Shown piece after piece: positions 16,674 to 24,703 of a stretch of DNA of 64,000 nucleotides. Numbering within the stretch: the first letter of the stretch is position 1; each line of letters opens with the position of its first letter. The DNA is taken from the NCBI RefSeq assembly GCF_014635865.1, contig NZ_BMDQ01000003.1, forward strand, positions 310,001 to 374,000. Direction: 5' to 3'. The notes beneath the pieces are model-generated. The model was given only the letters and a program-made list of their open reading frames with translations, searched no databases and was not told where the DNA came from. The DNA is from Winogradskyella haliclonae. GTDB lineage: Bacteria; Bacteroidota; Bacteroidia; Flavobacteriales; Flavobacteriaceae. The translations under genes were made by a program, and so were the position numbers.

Positions 16674-18056
16674 TTAGTTAGTCTCGTTTTTTAGTATTAA
16701 ACGCTTTGTCAAATATACAAACCTTATGTATAATAAAATTGCCGCAGAACTTAAACCTGCCAGTAAACCCAACCAAATACCAAGGCTACCATAAGCATCT
16801 GCTTGGCCCAAATAATAACTCATAGGAAAACCTATGAGCCAATAGGCAACAAATGTAATTAATGTAGGTATGTACACGTCTTGCAAGCCTCTAAGTGCTC
16901 CTAAAACAATAACCTGGAGACTGTCCGTAATCTGAAATACTGCTGCCGCTAGTAATAAGGTCGCTGCTATTTTCACAACCTCAGCAGTATCCAATGCATT
17001 TGCTGGATCATCTAAATCGACATATAGATTAGGCAAAGCTTGATGAAATATTACAAAGATTAAAGCAAAGACAACTGCAAATAGAAATCCTAAAAAGAAA
17101 ATGGATTCTGCAATACGTTTTAAGGCTTTAAAGTCTTTTAACCCTTTTTGATTACCAACTCTAATCATAGCTGCCACACTCAATCCCATAGCTACCATAA
17201 AGGTCATTGATGATAAATTTAAGGCAATTTGATTTGCTGCTTGTGCATTTCTACCCAAAGTACCACTTAACCAAATAGCTGCTGTAAAAATCCCAACCTC
17301 AAAAAACATTTGCATGGCACTTGGTAGTCCTAAATTAGTCAACTTTTTTAAAGCTTGCTTAGTTAGAGTAAAAAGCTTTATGCCAGTCACATATAATCTT
17401 GATTTTTCTTTCTTTGACAACAAAAACCACAAATAAAACAGCATGACAAATCGTGAAACTAATGTCCCAACTGCTGCACCAACAATACCCATTTGCGGAA
17501 AACCAAACTTCCCGAAAATCAATACATAATTGATGGCAACATTAAGCACATTGGCTAAAATAGTCGCATACATGGGATATTTGGTTAAGGATAAACCATC
17601 ACTAAACTGTTTAAAGGCTTGAAAAATAATGAGTGGCACTAAAGAAAAGGCCACTAAATCTAGATAAGGTAAAGCCAACACCACCACTTCTTCGGGTTGA
17701 TCCATGATATACATTAAAGGCTTGGCTAGTAACAATAGCCCAAAAAGGATGAGCGATAAAACGGTACAGAGAAAAAGGCCGTGCTTAAATGCAGACTTTC
17801 CTTTAACAAAATTACCCTCAGCATCTGCCTCAGCAACTAGAGGTGTGATGGCTGTAGAAAAGCCAATACCAATAGACATGGCTATAAAAATAAAGCTATT
17901 ACCCAAAGACACAGCTGCTAATTCTGCGGCACCCAATTGCCCCACCATAACATTGTCTATAAAGCTGACAAAGGTATGCCCAAGCATACCTAGAATCACA
18001 GGTGTTGCTAATTTTAGATTATATGAAAACTCTTTGGTGTAACTGCTAAAAACCAT
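16674..18056 (-). CDS. MATE family efflux transporter
   Basis: 460 residues with about 12 hydrophobic segments, the standard MATE size. The N-terminal repeat carries ATPVILGMLGHTFVSFIDNV and GQLGAAELAAVSLGN, the second repeat LGLPSAMQMFFEVGIF and GRNAQAANQIALNLSS, both classic for the NorM branch that exports cationic drugs or metabolites by H+ or Na+ antiport. First gene of a three-gene operon. A -7 element TACTTTTG ends 4 nt before the ATG, so the mRNA is probably leaderless. Confidence 0.93.
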   Translation of the reverse strand: MVFSSYTKEFSYNLKLATPVILGMLGHTFVSFIDNVMVGQLGAAELAAVSLGNSFIFIAMSIGIGFSTAITPLVAEADAEGNFVKGKSAFKHGLFLCTVLSLILFGLLLLAKPLMYIMDQPEEVVVLALPYLDLVAFSLVPLIIFQAFKQFSDGLSLTKYPMYATILANVLNVAINYVLIFGKFGFPQMGIVGAAVGTLVSRFVMLFYLWFLLSKKEKSRLYVTGIKLFTLTKQALKKLTNLGLPSAMQMFFEVGIFTAAIWLSGTLGRNAQAANQIALNLSSMTFMVAMGLSVAAMIRVGNQKGLKDFKALKRIAESIFFLGFLFAVVFALIFVIFHQALPNLYVDLDDPANALDTAEVVKIAATLLLAAAVFQITDSLQVIVLGALRGLQDVYIPTLITFVAYWLIGFPMSYYLGQADAYGSLGIWLGLLAGLSSAAILLYIRFVYLTKRLILKNETN

Positions 18057-18060
18057 CAGG

Positions 18061-18068
18061 CAAAAGTA
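18061..18068 (-). promoter_or_regulatory. -7 element abutting the MATE start codon
   Basis: On the minus strand TACTTTTG is followed by CCTG and then the ATG at 18056. With the transcription start expected about 4 nt after the element, the transcript would begin at or next to the start codon. Confidence 0.55.
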
Positions 18069-18089
18069 GCGGTTTTAAGCTTAGAATTT

Positions 18090-19007
18090 TTAATTAAATG
18101 CTTTCCTAAACTCTAAAGGTGACATCTCCGTTTTATTTTTGAAGAGTTTTGAAAACGAGGCCGCTTGTTCAAAACCTAGACTATAGGCAATCTCGCTCAC
18201 CGAAAGTGCTGTACTGGATAATTTTAGTTTGGCCTTTTCTATTAGTTTATTGTGTATGTGTTGCTGGGTGCTTTGACCAGTAATAGATTTTAACAAATTA
18301 CTCAGATAATTAGGTGATAAATTAAGGTGTTCCGCCACAAAGCTTACCGTTGGCAAACCTTTATCGATTAGATTGTCATTATTAAAATAGTCCGTAAGCA
18401 GTTTGTTTAATTGCTCCGAAATCTGATGATTAGCTATTTGTCTGGTGATGAATTGCCGCTCGTAAAACCGATTGGCATAATTGAGTAGTAGCTCTAATTG
18501 AGAGACAATAATTTGCTGGCTAAACTTATCAATGTTAGCTTGATACTCACGCTGAATATTTTTAAGCAAATCTTCCATCATGGTTTCCTCTTTTTCGGAT
18601 AAAAAGAGCGATTCGTTAACACTATAATTAAAAAACTCATAGCGTTTAATGGACTCTGCCAACGATGTGTTCCATAAAAAATCTGGATGCACCAGTAATA
18701 ACCATCCTGTTGGTTCTTTTGCTTTTACATTAGGGTTGCTTTCCAAACTCATGATTTGATGTGGTGCAATGAATGTCATCACACCTTCATCAAAATCATA
18801 TTCTTGTTGCCCGTAGAAAAACTTATAAGGGATATTGCGTTTTAAGCCAATGGTATAATAGTCCTGTTGCCATCTCAGCGTTTCGATGTTATCGACGTAG
18901 TTTACTTTGCTGTAATCTACCAGACTAATCAGTGGATGTTCTGGTGAAGAAATATTTGCCAGTTTATGGTAATCGGCTACTTTTTTAAAATGCTTTAAGT
19001 CTTTCAT
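18090..19007 (-). CDS. AraC family transcriptional regulator
   Basis: 305 residues. An N-terminal effector or sensing domain (about 1-190) precedes a C-terminal pair of helix-turn-helix motifs (about 205-305) with FVAEHLNLSPNYLSNLLKSI and the family pattern SVSEIAYSLGFEQAASFSKLFKN. It starts 20 bp after the stop of the SDR gene on the same strand and is probably co-transcribed with it. Three direct repeats at 19819-19874 upstream of the SDR gene are good candidates for its operator. Confidence 0.93.
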   Translation of the reverse strand: MKDLKHFKKVADYHKLANISSPEHPLISLVDYSKVNYVDNIETLRWQQDYYTIGLKRNIPYKFFYGQQEYDFDEGVMTFIAPHQIMSLESNPNVKAKEPTGWLLLVHPDFLWNTSLAESIKRYEFFNYSVNESLFLSEKEETMMEDLLKNIQREYQANIDKFSQQIIVSQLELLLNYANRFYERQFITRQIANHQISEQLNKLLTDYFNNDNLIDKGLPTVSFVAEHLNLSPNYLSNLLKSITGQSTQQHIHNKLIEKAKLKLSSTALSVSEIAYSLGFEQAASFSKLFKNKTEMSPLEFRKAFN

Positions 19008-19027
19008 TTCCGTAAAATTAAATAAAA

Positions 19028-19783
19028 CTAGACTAACATTCCGCCAGACACCTCAATACGCTGTCCGTTAATCCAACCTGCTCTGTCCGAACATAAAAAG
19101 GCAACGGTACCACCGACATCTTCTGGCTCTCCTACTCTACCTAAGGCGGTGATGCTAGAGATGATGGCTGCTTTTTCCGCGTCTTTATTGCTGCCTCCAG
19201 CAAAGTCCGTAGCTATGGCTCCTGGCGCAATAACGTTAGCTGTAATTTTACGCTCGCCCAATTCTTTTGCCAAGTAGCGTGTAAAGACTTCGATAGCGCC
19301 TTTCATGATGGCATAAGACGACATCCCTGGCAAGCTAAATCGTGCCAATCCGCTAGAAATATTTATAATACGCCCGCCAGTATTAATATATGGTAGAGCA
19401 GCTTGGGTTAAAAAATACACGCTTTTAAGATGTACATTCATCATTTCATCGAACTGCTCTTCTGTGGTATCAGCAACCCTATTAAAGGTGCCTGTACCGG
19501 CATTGTTGACTAAAAAATCAAAGTTTGGACTCCCAGTTTCTTCTTTAAGGTAATTGGTCGCTTGTTCTATAAATGCTTGGCCACTTTTATAATCGTTAGC
19601 ATTAAACGGAAAAGCCACCGCTTTTTGCCCTAAAGCTTCAATCTCTGAAATGACTTCATTGGCTTTTGTGGTGTTAGTATTGTACGAAAATATAATATCT
19701 ACACCATCTTTTGCGAGATTAAGCGCCATATCACGACCTAATCCTCGACTTCCTCCTGTAATAATTGCAGTTTTTTGACTCAT
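19028..19783 (-). CDS. SDR family oxidoreductase
   Basis: 251 residues, classical short-chain dehydrogenase. Cofactor motif TGGSRGLGRD is at 9-18, NNAGTG at about 92-97, catalytic Ser in INISSGLA (about 141-148) and Tyr/Lys in SSYAIMKG (about 156-163), all intact. The basic residue after the glycine motif favours NADP. Substrate unknown. Co-directional with an AraC regulator gene and preceded by repeated operator-like sites. Confidence 0.92.
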   Translation of the reverse strand: MSQKTAIITGGSRGLGRDMALNLAKDGVDIIFSYNTNTTKANEVISEIEALGQKAVAFPFNANDYKSGQAFIEQATNYLKEETGSPNFDFLVNNAGTGTFNRVADTTEEQFDEMMNVHLKSVYFLTQAALPYINTGGRIINISSGLARFSLPGMSSYAIMKGAIEVFTRYLAKELGERKITANVIAPGAIATDFAGGSNKDAEKAAIISSITALGRVGEPEDVGGTVAFLCSDRAGWINGQRIEVSGGMLV

Positions 19784-19818
19784 TTTTTGTTTGTGTTTTA
19801 ATTACAGTACAAAGTTGA

Positions 19819-19874
19819 GTCTTATCTATGAGCACTATTTGTCTAAATCTATGAAGGTCTTGTCCAAATCTATG
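19819..19874. promoter_or_regulatory. three direct repeats, candidate AraC operator
   Basis: GTCTTATCTATG (19819-19830), TGTCTAAATCTATG (19840-19853) and TGTCCAAATCTATG (19861-19874) share ATCTATG with 3' ends spaced 23 and 21 bp, about two helical turns. They lie 35-91 bp upstream of the SDR start, the place expected for an AraC-family binding array. A -7-like CAACTTTG lies between them and the gene. Confidence 0.5.
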
Positions 19875-19904
19875 GTTTGGTAATTTTTAGATGGATTTGG
19901 AGTT

Positions 19905-20031
19905 ACGCTTTGCGGTTTTGTGTATGGCTAGTAGAGGATTTCAAGCACTAACTTTTCGGTTAAACATAAACCTCATTTTATATTTACTTTCTTTCGTTTT
20001 AGCGATTAAACTGCTATTTTTTATATACGTT
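19905..20031. repeat. AT-rich flank of the ATPase-TOPRIM cassette, attC-like by appearance
   Basis: No gene fits here. Read on the minus strand, the segment continues from GCCCAACAACG (cassette edge) through AT-rich sequence to CATACACAAAACCGC near 19907-19921. The layout (RYYYAAC heptamer followed by about 125 bp without coding content) recalls the recombination sites of integron cassettes, but no exact closing GTTRRRY heptamer was found, so the assignment is tentative. Confidence 0.3.
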
Positions 20032-20045
20032 GTTGGGCGTAGTAT
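20032..20045 (+). repeat. terminal inverted repeat, left end of ATPase-TOPRIM unit
   Basis: GTTGGGCGTAGTAT, directly against the stop codon of the TOPRIM gene. Its partner at 21858-21871 is GTTGGGCGTAATAT on the other strand; 13 of 14 bases agree. Confidence 0.8.
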
Positions 20046-20639
20046 TTAATATGAATAGGTATTTATTTTTTCTTCGAATTCTTTGAATGATACACACTTC
20101 TTTCTTATTTTTTCTAAATCTAAACTTGCGGATAGTAAGTTGTTGTGCTTTGTATTCAAGTATATTTTTGATTTATTGGAACATTGAAATACAAAATCCT
20201 CTAATTTTTCCTTTGGTGAAGTGACAGTCTCAGGGTTTCCTTTTATATTGGGTATTCTCTTTAGGCCAAATGCATTTTTTATTCCCTCAGGGTCACTCAA
20301 AAACCATCCCTCTATTTCTTCGATTGGAATGCAAACAAATTTATTTTTTGCATTACTCATATTAATTGTCTGATTTAGTTCAGTCCTCAGGGTCTTTAAA
20401 TCATTTCTGTCTAAATCGTGAACTAAAATAATTAAATCACAGCCTTTATTGCTTAGAACGTTTGCATAACTTACAGCTTTTCTTTTCATTTTACCGCAAC
20501 CGTTTCCAATAGCCTTTTTAAACGTTAAGTTATTTTTTTTTATAATACGGCTAATGATAATTTTTAGTGAGGTAAAATCACTATTATCTTCAACAATTAA
20601 ACCTATTGCCTTAATTTTCGTTTTTTTACTTTTACTCAT
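20046..20639 (-). CDS. TOPRIM (DUF4276-like) protein, partner of ATPase
   Basis: 197 residues from the ATG at 20639. A TOPRIM-like metal site is visible: E16 in GLIVEDNSD, D75 and D77 in HDLDRND, then PIEEIEGWFLSDPEG (about 105-119) as in DUF4276/RloB-type nucleases. The start used overlaps the ATPase stop as ATGAGTAA, an 8-bp coupling; an upstream in-frame start at 20669 would add 10 residues within the ATPase gene. Known relatives serve as the effector nuclease in two-gene phage-defence systems (AbiL, PARIS-like). Function here is inferred from family and pairing. Confidence 0.75.
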   Translation of the reverse strand: MSKSKKTKIKAIGLIVEDNSDFTSLKIIISRIIKKNNLTFKKAIGNGCGKMKRKAVSYANVLSNKGCDLIILVHDLDRNDLKTLRTELNQTINMSNAKNKFVCIPIEEIEGWFLSDPEGIKNAFGLKRIPNIKGNPETVTSPKEKLEDFVFQCSNKSKIYLNTKHNNLLSASLDLEKIRKKCVSFKEFEEKINTYSY

Positions 20640-21843
20640 AGTCAAAGCCACCTTCTTTCCAATATTCACCTAAATTCCCCTCACTTTCTAAATAATCTTT
20701 TAGAACTCTATATTCGTTTGCGGACAGGGTCTTCGATATAGAAGTTACTTTGGTGCCAAAATCAAATTCTTTATGAACCAATAAAATATTTTCAGGGCTA
20801 AGCATATCAAGCACATAATCTGAATGAGTACTAATAATTATTTGTTTATATCTAGACTGCTGTATGATTAGTTGTAGTATACTACTAAGTAAACCGTGAT
20901 GAATACAAACTTCAGGTTCTTCTATAAGTAATAATTCGTTCTTATCATTTAGAATATAAAATACTAAGGCTAATGTTTTAAATGTTCCCTCTGAGAGTTG
21001 ATTAGGCGATAACGTAAGCCCATCTACTTTAACTGATGGTATAATTATACTTTTCTTATTTTCAATTTGTTGAATTTTACCTCCAGTCTTTACTTTATAT
21101 GAACTGCTCGGAATTGTATGGTCGCTAAAGTTTATGTCTTCAACAAGTCCAAGACCGTTAAGTCCTACTGTGTTTAAAAACAGCTCAAAGTTTGAATTCG
21201 AACTCTTATAAGCTTTGTATAAGTCATAGACAAATTGTTGATGTATTTTATTTCCTTTTACATTTCGAGAACTTATCCTATAATCGTCTAATTCGATTGA
21301 TATTGGACATTTACTTGGGTCAGAAAATTGTGTGGCGCTGTAATAACTAAGGTTAGTTAAACTTTTTATCAACCTTGTCTGATATTTAATTCTATTTGTG
21401 CGTATGGATTTGGGTAATTGGTCAAATGTTAATCTGCCACCATCTAGCACATCAATTATTTGATAAATAGTGCCAGAAATCTCATGGTATTTTCTCGAAT
21501 TTTCACCTTCAATTCTATATTTTACTTCACTATGTAAGACTTTATCAATATTTCTCTCATCTGTTTCATAGTAAAACTTACAGCGAATAAATACAATTTT
21601 ATCTTCAAAATCTACAACTAAATTTATTTGAGTATTTATTAATTCATCTAAAATGCCATCTTTTATTTCATCGGTAAAGAAAGTTCGGTTATTGTCCATT
21701 TCTGTGAAGAGGCGCAAACCATATAAAATATTGCTTTTACCGACACCATTCGCGCCAATTAACGTCATCAAATTAAGAGGTAAACTAAATTTAGTCTGAA
21801 TACAAGACCGATAATTGTTTATTTCGACATTTAATATTTTCAT
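20632..21843 (-). CDS. OLD-like AAA ATPase (AAA_15/AAA_21), putative defence sensor
   Basis: 403 residues. Walker A GANGVGKSN is at 30-38, preceded by the NYRSCIQTKFSL strand typical of SMC/RecF/OLD ATPases. After a long middle domain come an ABC-like signature region (LSPNQLSEGTFKTLAL, about 277-292), Walker B LLLIEEPEVCIHH (about 302-314) and the switch IISTHSDYVLD (about 326-336). No nuclease domain is fused; the TOPRIM part is the next gene, overlapping by 8 bp. The arrangement is that of split OLD, AbiL or PARIS pairs, where the ATPase senses phage and releases or activates the nuclease. The ATG is 14 bp from the inverted repeat edge. Confidence 0.8.
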   Translation of the reverse strand: MKILNVEINNYRSCIQTKFSLPLNLMTLIGANGVGKSNILYGLRLFTEMDNNRTFFTDEIKDGILDELINTQINLVVDFEDKIVFIRCKFYYETDERNIDKVLHSEVKYRIEGENSRKYHEISGTIYQIIDVLDGGRLTFDQLPKSIRTNRIKYQTRLIKSLTNLSYYSATQFSDPSKCPISIELDDYRISSRNVKGNKIHQQFVYDLYKAYKSSNSNFELFLNTVGLNGLGLVEDINFSDHTIPSSSYKVKTGGKIQQIENKKSIIIPSVKVDGLTLSPNQLSEGTFKTLALVFYILNDKNELLLIEEPEVCIHHGLLSSILQLIIQQSRYKQIIISTHSDYVLDMLSPENILLVHKEFDFGTKVTSISKTLSANEYRVLKDYLESEGNLGEYWKEGGFDYE

Positions 21844-21857
21844 TCTTGAGTTTTTTT

Positions 21858-21871
21858 ATATTACGCCCAAC
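21858..21871 (-). repeat. terminal inverted repeat, right end of ATPase-TOPRIM unit
   Basis: GTTGGGCGTAATAT on the minus strand, 14 bp upstream of the ATPase start codon; pairs with 20032-20045. The sequence between 21872 and 22005 is AT-rich, holds a TACGTATTTTTACGTA palindrome near 21951-21966, and shows no credible gene. Confidence 0.8.
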
Positions 21872-22005
21872 GATGAGATAAGTTCTGTTTTAATTGAATT
21901 TATTGTTAGATAAGCGAAGTTAGTTTTTAAAATACTAATAATCAATACGTAAAAATACGTAGTTTTTAGGGGTAAAACAGGGTTTTTGGAAAAATGGACG
22001 TCAAA

Positions 22006-22053
22006 TAAAAAAGTTTCAGCCATTGCCTTGAGCGTTTTGGCAATCACTGAAAC
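22006..22053 (-). terminator. intrinsic terminator of the serine hydrolase gene
   Basis: On the minus strand GTTTCAGTGATTGCC (22053-22039) and GGCAATGGCTGAAAC (22027-22013) form a 15-bp stem with one or two mismatches, followed by a TTTTTTATTTG tract. It lies 20 bp beyond the serine hydrolase stop. Confidence 0.85.
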
Positions 22054-22073
22054 TTAGTTTTTAAGTGGATATT

Positions 22074-23516
22074 CTAATCTGATATTTTTTTACCATTATA
22101 ACCAACTACTTTTAAATTTGTGACCGAGCCATTTTCAAAAACAAACTCAAAATATGTACCGCTCTTAGAACTAAAAAACAAGGTGTCCGATTCTGGTATT
22201 AAAAAGATAGGGTTCTTTACAAGACCTCCTGAAAATTCCAAACCATTATCCTTAATAGAGACTTTAGCTACAGTGTCTTCAGAGAATTGATATAATCCTA
22301 CATAGCGAGCGCGTTGTTCTTTGGACTGTTCACTATAAGTCCTTAATCTATGATAGATTCCTGGTAAATTGTACTCCTTAGCTATGCTTAAAAATAGTTC
22401 TTGAATAATATCATTGCCATTATCTGAATTTACCATAATAGCTACTGAAATAGGATGCGCTTTCCAGATTCTTAGGTCTGATACAAACCCTTCATCAGAA
22501 CCTCCATGCCCAAATAAATGGTCTACAACATAAGGGCCCATACCTTGGTTATTACCATAATCTGTTACCATTTCATTCACTGTCTGCGCTTTTAAAAATC
22601 CATCTTTTTTGTTTTGATAGGTGTCTTGGATAGCTTTTGCCCATAACAGCAATTGAGATGGTGTTGTCCAAAGTCCAGCTGCTGCCATTTCGGGATAAGT
22701 ATGCCACTTCCCTGGCACTTGGGAACCATCAGATTTATAACCAGCCGCAGCAAGATTGTGATAGGACTTTGGCAATGGGTTTGCGTATGTACTTGAGGTC
22801 ATCCCAAGTGGGTTGAGTACTTCTTTTTGTAAAATATCCGAGAATTCTTTCTGTTCCGTATCAGATATCATAAGTTGCATCACTGTATAGCCACCACCAG
22901 AATAGCCTACCTTTTCACCAGGTTCTCGAAAAACACGTACTGCATCTGTATTTCCTTTACCTTCTAGTACATCTAAAACACTAGGAACCGCATCATTGGT
23001 CGAATATCCAGGAAAACCATGAATGGTAAGTCCCGCAGAATGATTTAGCAATCGTCTTAAAGTCACCTTTTCTTTAGTTGTAAATTCATTCTCAGGCACT
23101 TTCCAACTTTTTAGATAGTCATTTACATTAGTATCTAAATTTAGTTGACCTTTCTCAACAAGTTGAAGTGCTCTAGTAGCGGCAATAGGTTTGCTTATAG
23201 AACCTGCCTGAAATAGTGTCTTTGCAGTCACCTTTTTATTCTGACTAGTATCAGCCATTCCGTAACCTTTGGCCCATTCTACAACGCCATTATTTAAAAC
23301 AGCAATACTAAGGCCATGAATCTTCAGTTCTTTCATGCGTTCTTCAATATTATAATATTGAATACTAACACTATCGCCATACTTAACCCTTAAATTGGAT
23401 TGTAAGCCATTCTCTATTCGTGAAATTCGCTCTTCCAAAGCTTTATTTTCACTCTTTTTTTGACCCTTGCAACTCACAAAGAGGCATAGGGTTATGATAA
23501 CACATAACAAACGCAT
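22074..23516 (-). CDS. beta-lactamase-family serine hydrolase, lipoprotein
   Basis: 480 residues. Lipobox FVSC puts the lipidated Cys at 16, so the protein is anchored in the envelope. All three catalytic motifs of the class C/DD-peptidase fold are present: SISK (106-109), YSG (205-207) and HGG (337-339). A C-terminal domain (about 390-480, beta-rich) is the kind often fused to these hydrolases. Probable peptidase, esterase or penicillin-recognising enzyme; resistance cannot be claimed. Single gene with its own terminator. Confidence 0.9.
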   Translation of the reverse strand: MRLLCVIITLCLFVSCKGQKKSENKALEERISRIENGLQSNLRVKYGDSVSIQYYNIEERMKELKIHGLSIAVLNNGVVEWAKGYGMADTSQNKKVTAKTLFQAGSISKPIAATRALQLVEKGQLNLDTNVNDYLKSWKVPENEFTTKEKVTLRRLLNHSAGLTIHGFPGYSTNDAVPSVLDVLEGKGNTDAVRVFREPGEKVGYSGGGYTVMQLMISDTEQKEFSDILQKEVLNPLGMTSSTYANPLPKSYHNLAAAGYKSDGSQVPGKWHTYPEMAAAGLWTTPSQLLLWAKAIQDTYQNKKDGFLKAQTVNEMVTDYGNNQGMGPYVVDHLFGHGGSDEGFVSDLRIWKAHPISVAIMVNSDNGNDIIQELFLSIAKEYNLPGIYHRLRTYSEQSKEQRARYVGLYQFSEDTVAKVSIKDNGLEFSGGLVKNPIFLIPESDTLFFSSKSGTYFEFVFENGSVTNLKVVGYNGKKISD

Positions 23517-23622
23517 AATTAAATTTTTTAGTTGGTTTTTGATGAATTATAGGTCACTTCATGACATGTTAAAGCCACCTATCTTTTAGTCTGTAAGAAC
23601 TACGTAGGACATAAATGAAATT

Positions 23623-23653
23623 AAAAGTCTAACTCAATAAGCTAGACTTTTTT
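23623..23653 (-). terminator. intrinsic terminator of sigma module 2
   Basis: AAAAGTCTA (23623-23631) pairs with TAGACTTTT (23643-23651). Read on the minus strand it ends in a T-rich stretch, directly behind the last gene of the module. Confidence 0.65.
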
Positions 23654-23661
23654 AGAATATA

Positions 23662-24666
23662 CTAGCCTTTTCTTAGGTAGACACTACCTGAACCTGCATC
23701 TATCTTTATTTTGGTCTTACCAGATTTTAATTGAAGCTTCATTTCTTTAATTCCATTTTGTAACGTTTCGTCTAAAACGGTAAAGTCTATATCACTGAGT
23801 ACACGCTTACCATTGACATCCACCTTTACATCAGAATTCTTTGGTAAGCTAACATCTATATAACCATCGTTACTTACTAGAGAGTATAACTTACTTGGCG
23901 AAATTTTATCGAACACAACAGTAATGTTTCCACCAATAGTATTGGCAATTACAGGACCACTAACATTAGCTAAACTTATTGAGTTATAAGACGTTGAAAT
24001 CTCCGCCTCACCTCTAAAATCATTTAATTCCCAAGGTGTTGAAGTGGTTCTTATAAAAAATGTATTAGAATTTTTCTTGGCACAATCTTCAACATTCCAT
24101 GATAACTTAATTGAATTTGGAATTAATATTTCATACTTATTATTCCTTTGAAGAAGACTATTATATTGTGTTGTTACATCTTTTTTTGATTTTCCTTTTT
24201 TATCCTTAATGAAATATGCAAAACCATCAACCTTGCTTTTATCAGATATACTATAATCATAGTCTTTAATAATTAACTCACCTGGCTTTTCTGTAATATT
24301 TAGATATAGATTATCTTCAGGGTTGGCAGACTTATTCCCTAAAGGCTTTAAGCCTTTCTCTAATTCTTTATCTTGAAATTGTGATGACAACAAATAGTAA
24401 CTCTTTGATAAAGCACCGTCTGATGATTCTTCTAGTGAGTCTACAAACTTATCATCTTTATCTCCAAAGTCATAAAAATAGGAAAAACGTGACTCATTAA
24501 GACTCTTTATGATAACTTCATCTCCATCATAACCTTTTATAGTCATGTGAGAGTTTGAGCATATTTTTAATGTTCCTTTATTAAATTTAATTCGTTTTTC
24601 TTTTACTTGTGAATTACCAATACCTACAATTAAAAGTAGTGCTATTAGTGTTATTATATTTTTCAT
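23662..24666 (-). CDS. secreted DUF4097-like beta-rich protein (module 2)
   Basis: 334 residues. A signal peptide (about 1-19, ending GNSQ) is followed by a first domain with short strands and KGYDGDEVIIKS, and a C-terminal repeat region (about 215-334) of the DUF4097 type, e.g. GGNITVVFDKISPSKLYSLV and DAGSGSVYLRKG. Same position as the larger adhesin-like gene of module 1, but without the coiled-coil insert. Probable envelope target or sensor of the adjacent ECF sigma factor. Function unknown. Confidence 0.72.
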   Translation of the reverse strand: MKNIITLIALLLIVGIGNSQVKEKRIKFNKGTLKICSNSHMTIKGYDGDEVIIKSLNESRFSYFYDFGDKDDKFVDSLEESSDGALSKSYYLLSSQFQDKELEKGLKPLGNKSANPEDNLYLNITEKPGELIIKDYDYSISDKSKVDGFAYFIKDKKGKSKKDVTTQYNSLLQRNNKYEILIPNSIKLSWNVEDCAKKNSNTFFIRTTSTPWELNDFRGEAEISTSYNSISLANVSGPVIANTIGGNITVVFDKISPSKLYSLVSNDGYIDVSLPKNSDVKVDVNGKRVLSDIDFTVLDETLQNGIKEMKLQLKSGKTKIKIDAGSGSVYLRKG

Positions 24667-24703
24667 TTCTATTCGTTTTTCTTATGTTGAATTTATTTCA
24701 GTA

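Larger units (their letters stand above)
20032..21871 (-). mobile_element. two-gene ATPase-TOPRIM cassette bounded by inverted repeats
   Basis: A 1.84-kb unit holding only two overlapping genes, an OLD-like ATPase and a DUF4276-like TOPRIM protein, with 14-bp inverted repeats (13/14 identical) at its exact edges. In gene orientation it opens with GTTGGGC 14-20 bp before the start region and closes with GCCCAAC behind the last stop, the same heptamer grammar as an integron cassette (GTTRRRY ... RYYYAAC). Neighbours on both sides are unrelated metabolic genes with their own terminator (22006-22053) or regulator. No integrase or transposase is present, so it would have to move in trans. Confidence 0.55.

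Noticed and set aside
20640..20669. Longer TOPRIM start at 20669
   Set aside because: The ATG at 20639 gives the usual short coding overlap (ATGAGTAA), and the extra 10 residues show no family pattern.
20032..21871. Cassette as a transposon with its own transposase or a true integron
   Set aside because: No transposase or tyrosine integrase is encoded; only the repeat grammar hints at cassette movement.
21856..22047. 63-codon minus-strand frame between the serine hydrolase and the cassette
   Set aside because: It runs through the terminator hairpin and the inverted repeat, and its protein shows no family features.
22074..23516. Antibiotic-resistance beta-lactamase
   Set aside because: The three motifs are shared by many esterases and peptidases of the fold; resistance cannot be read from them.
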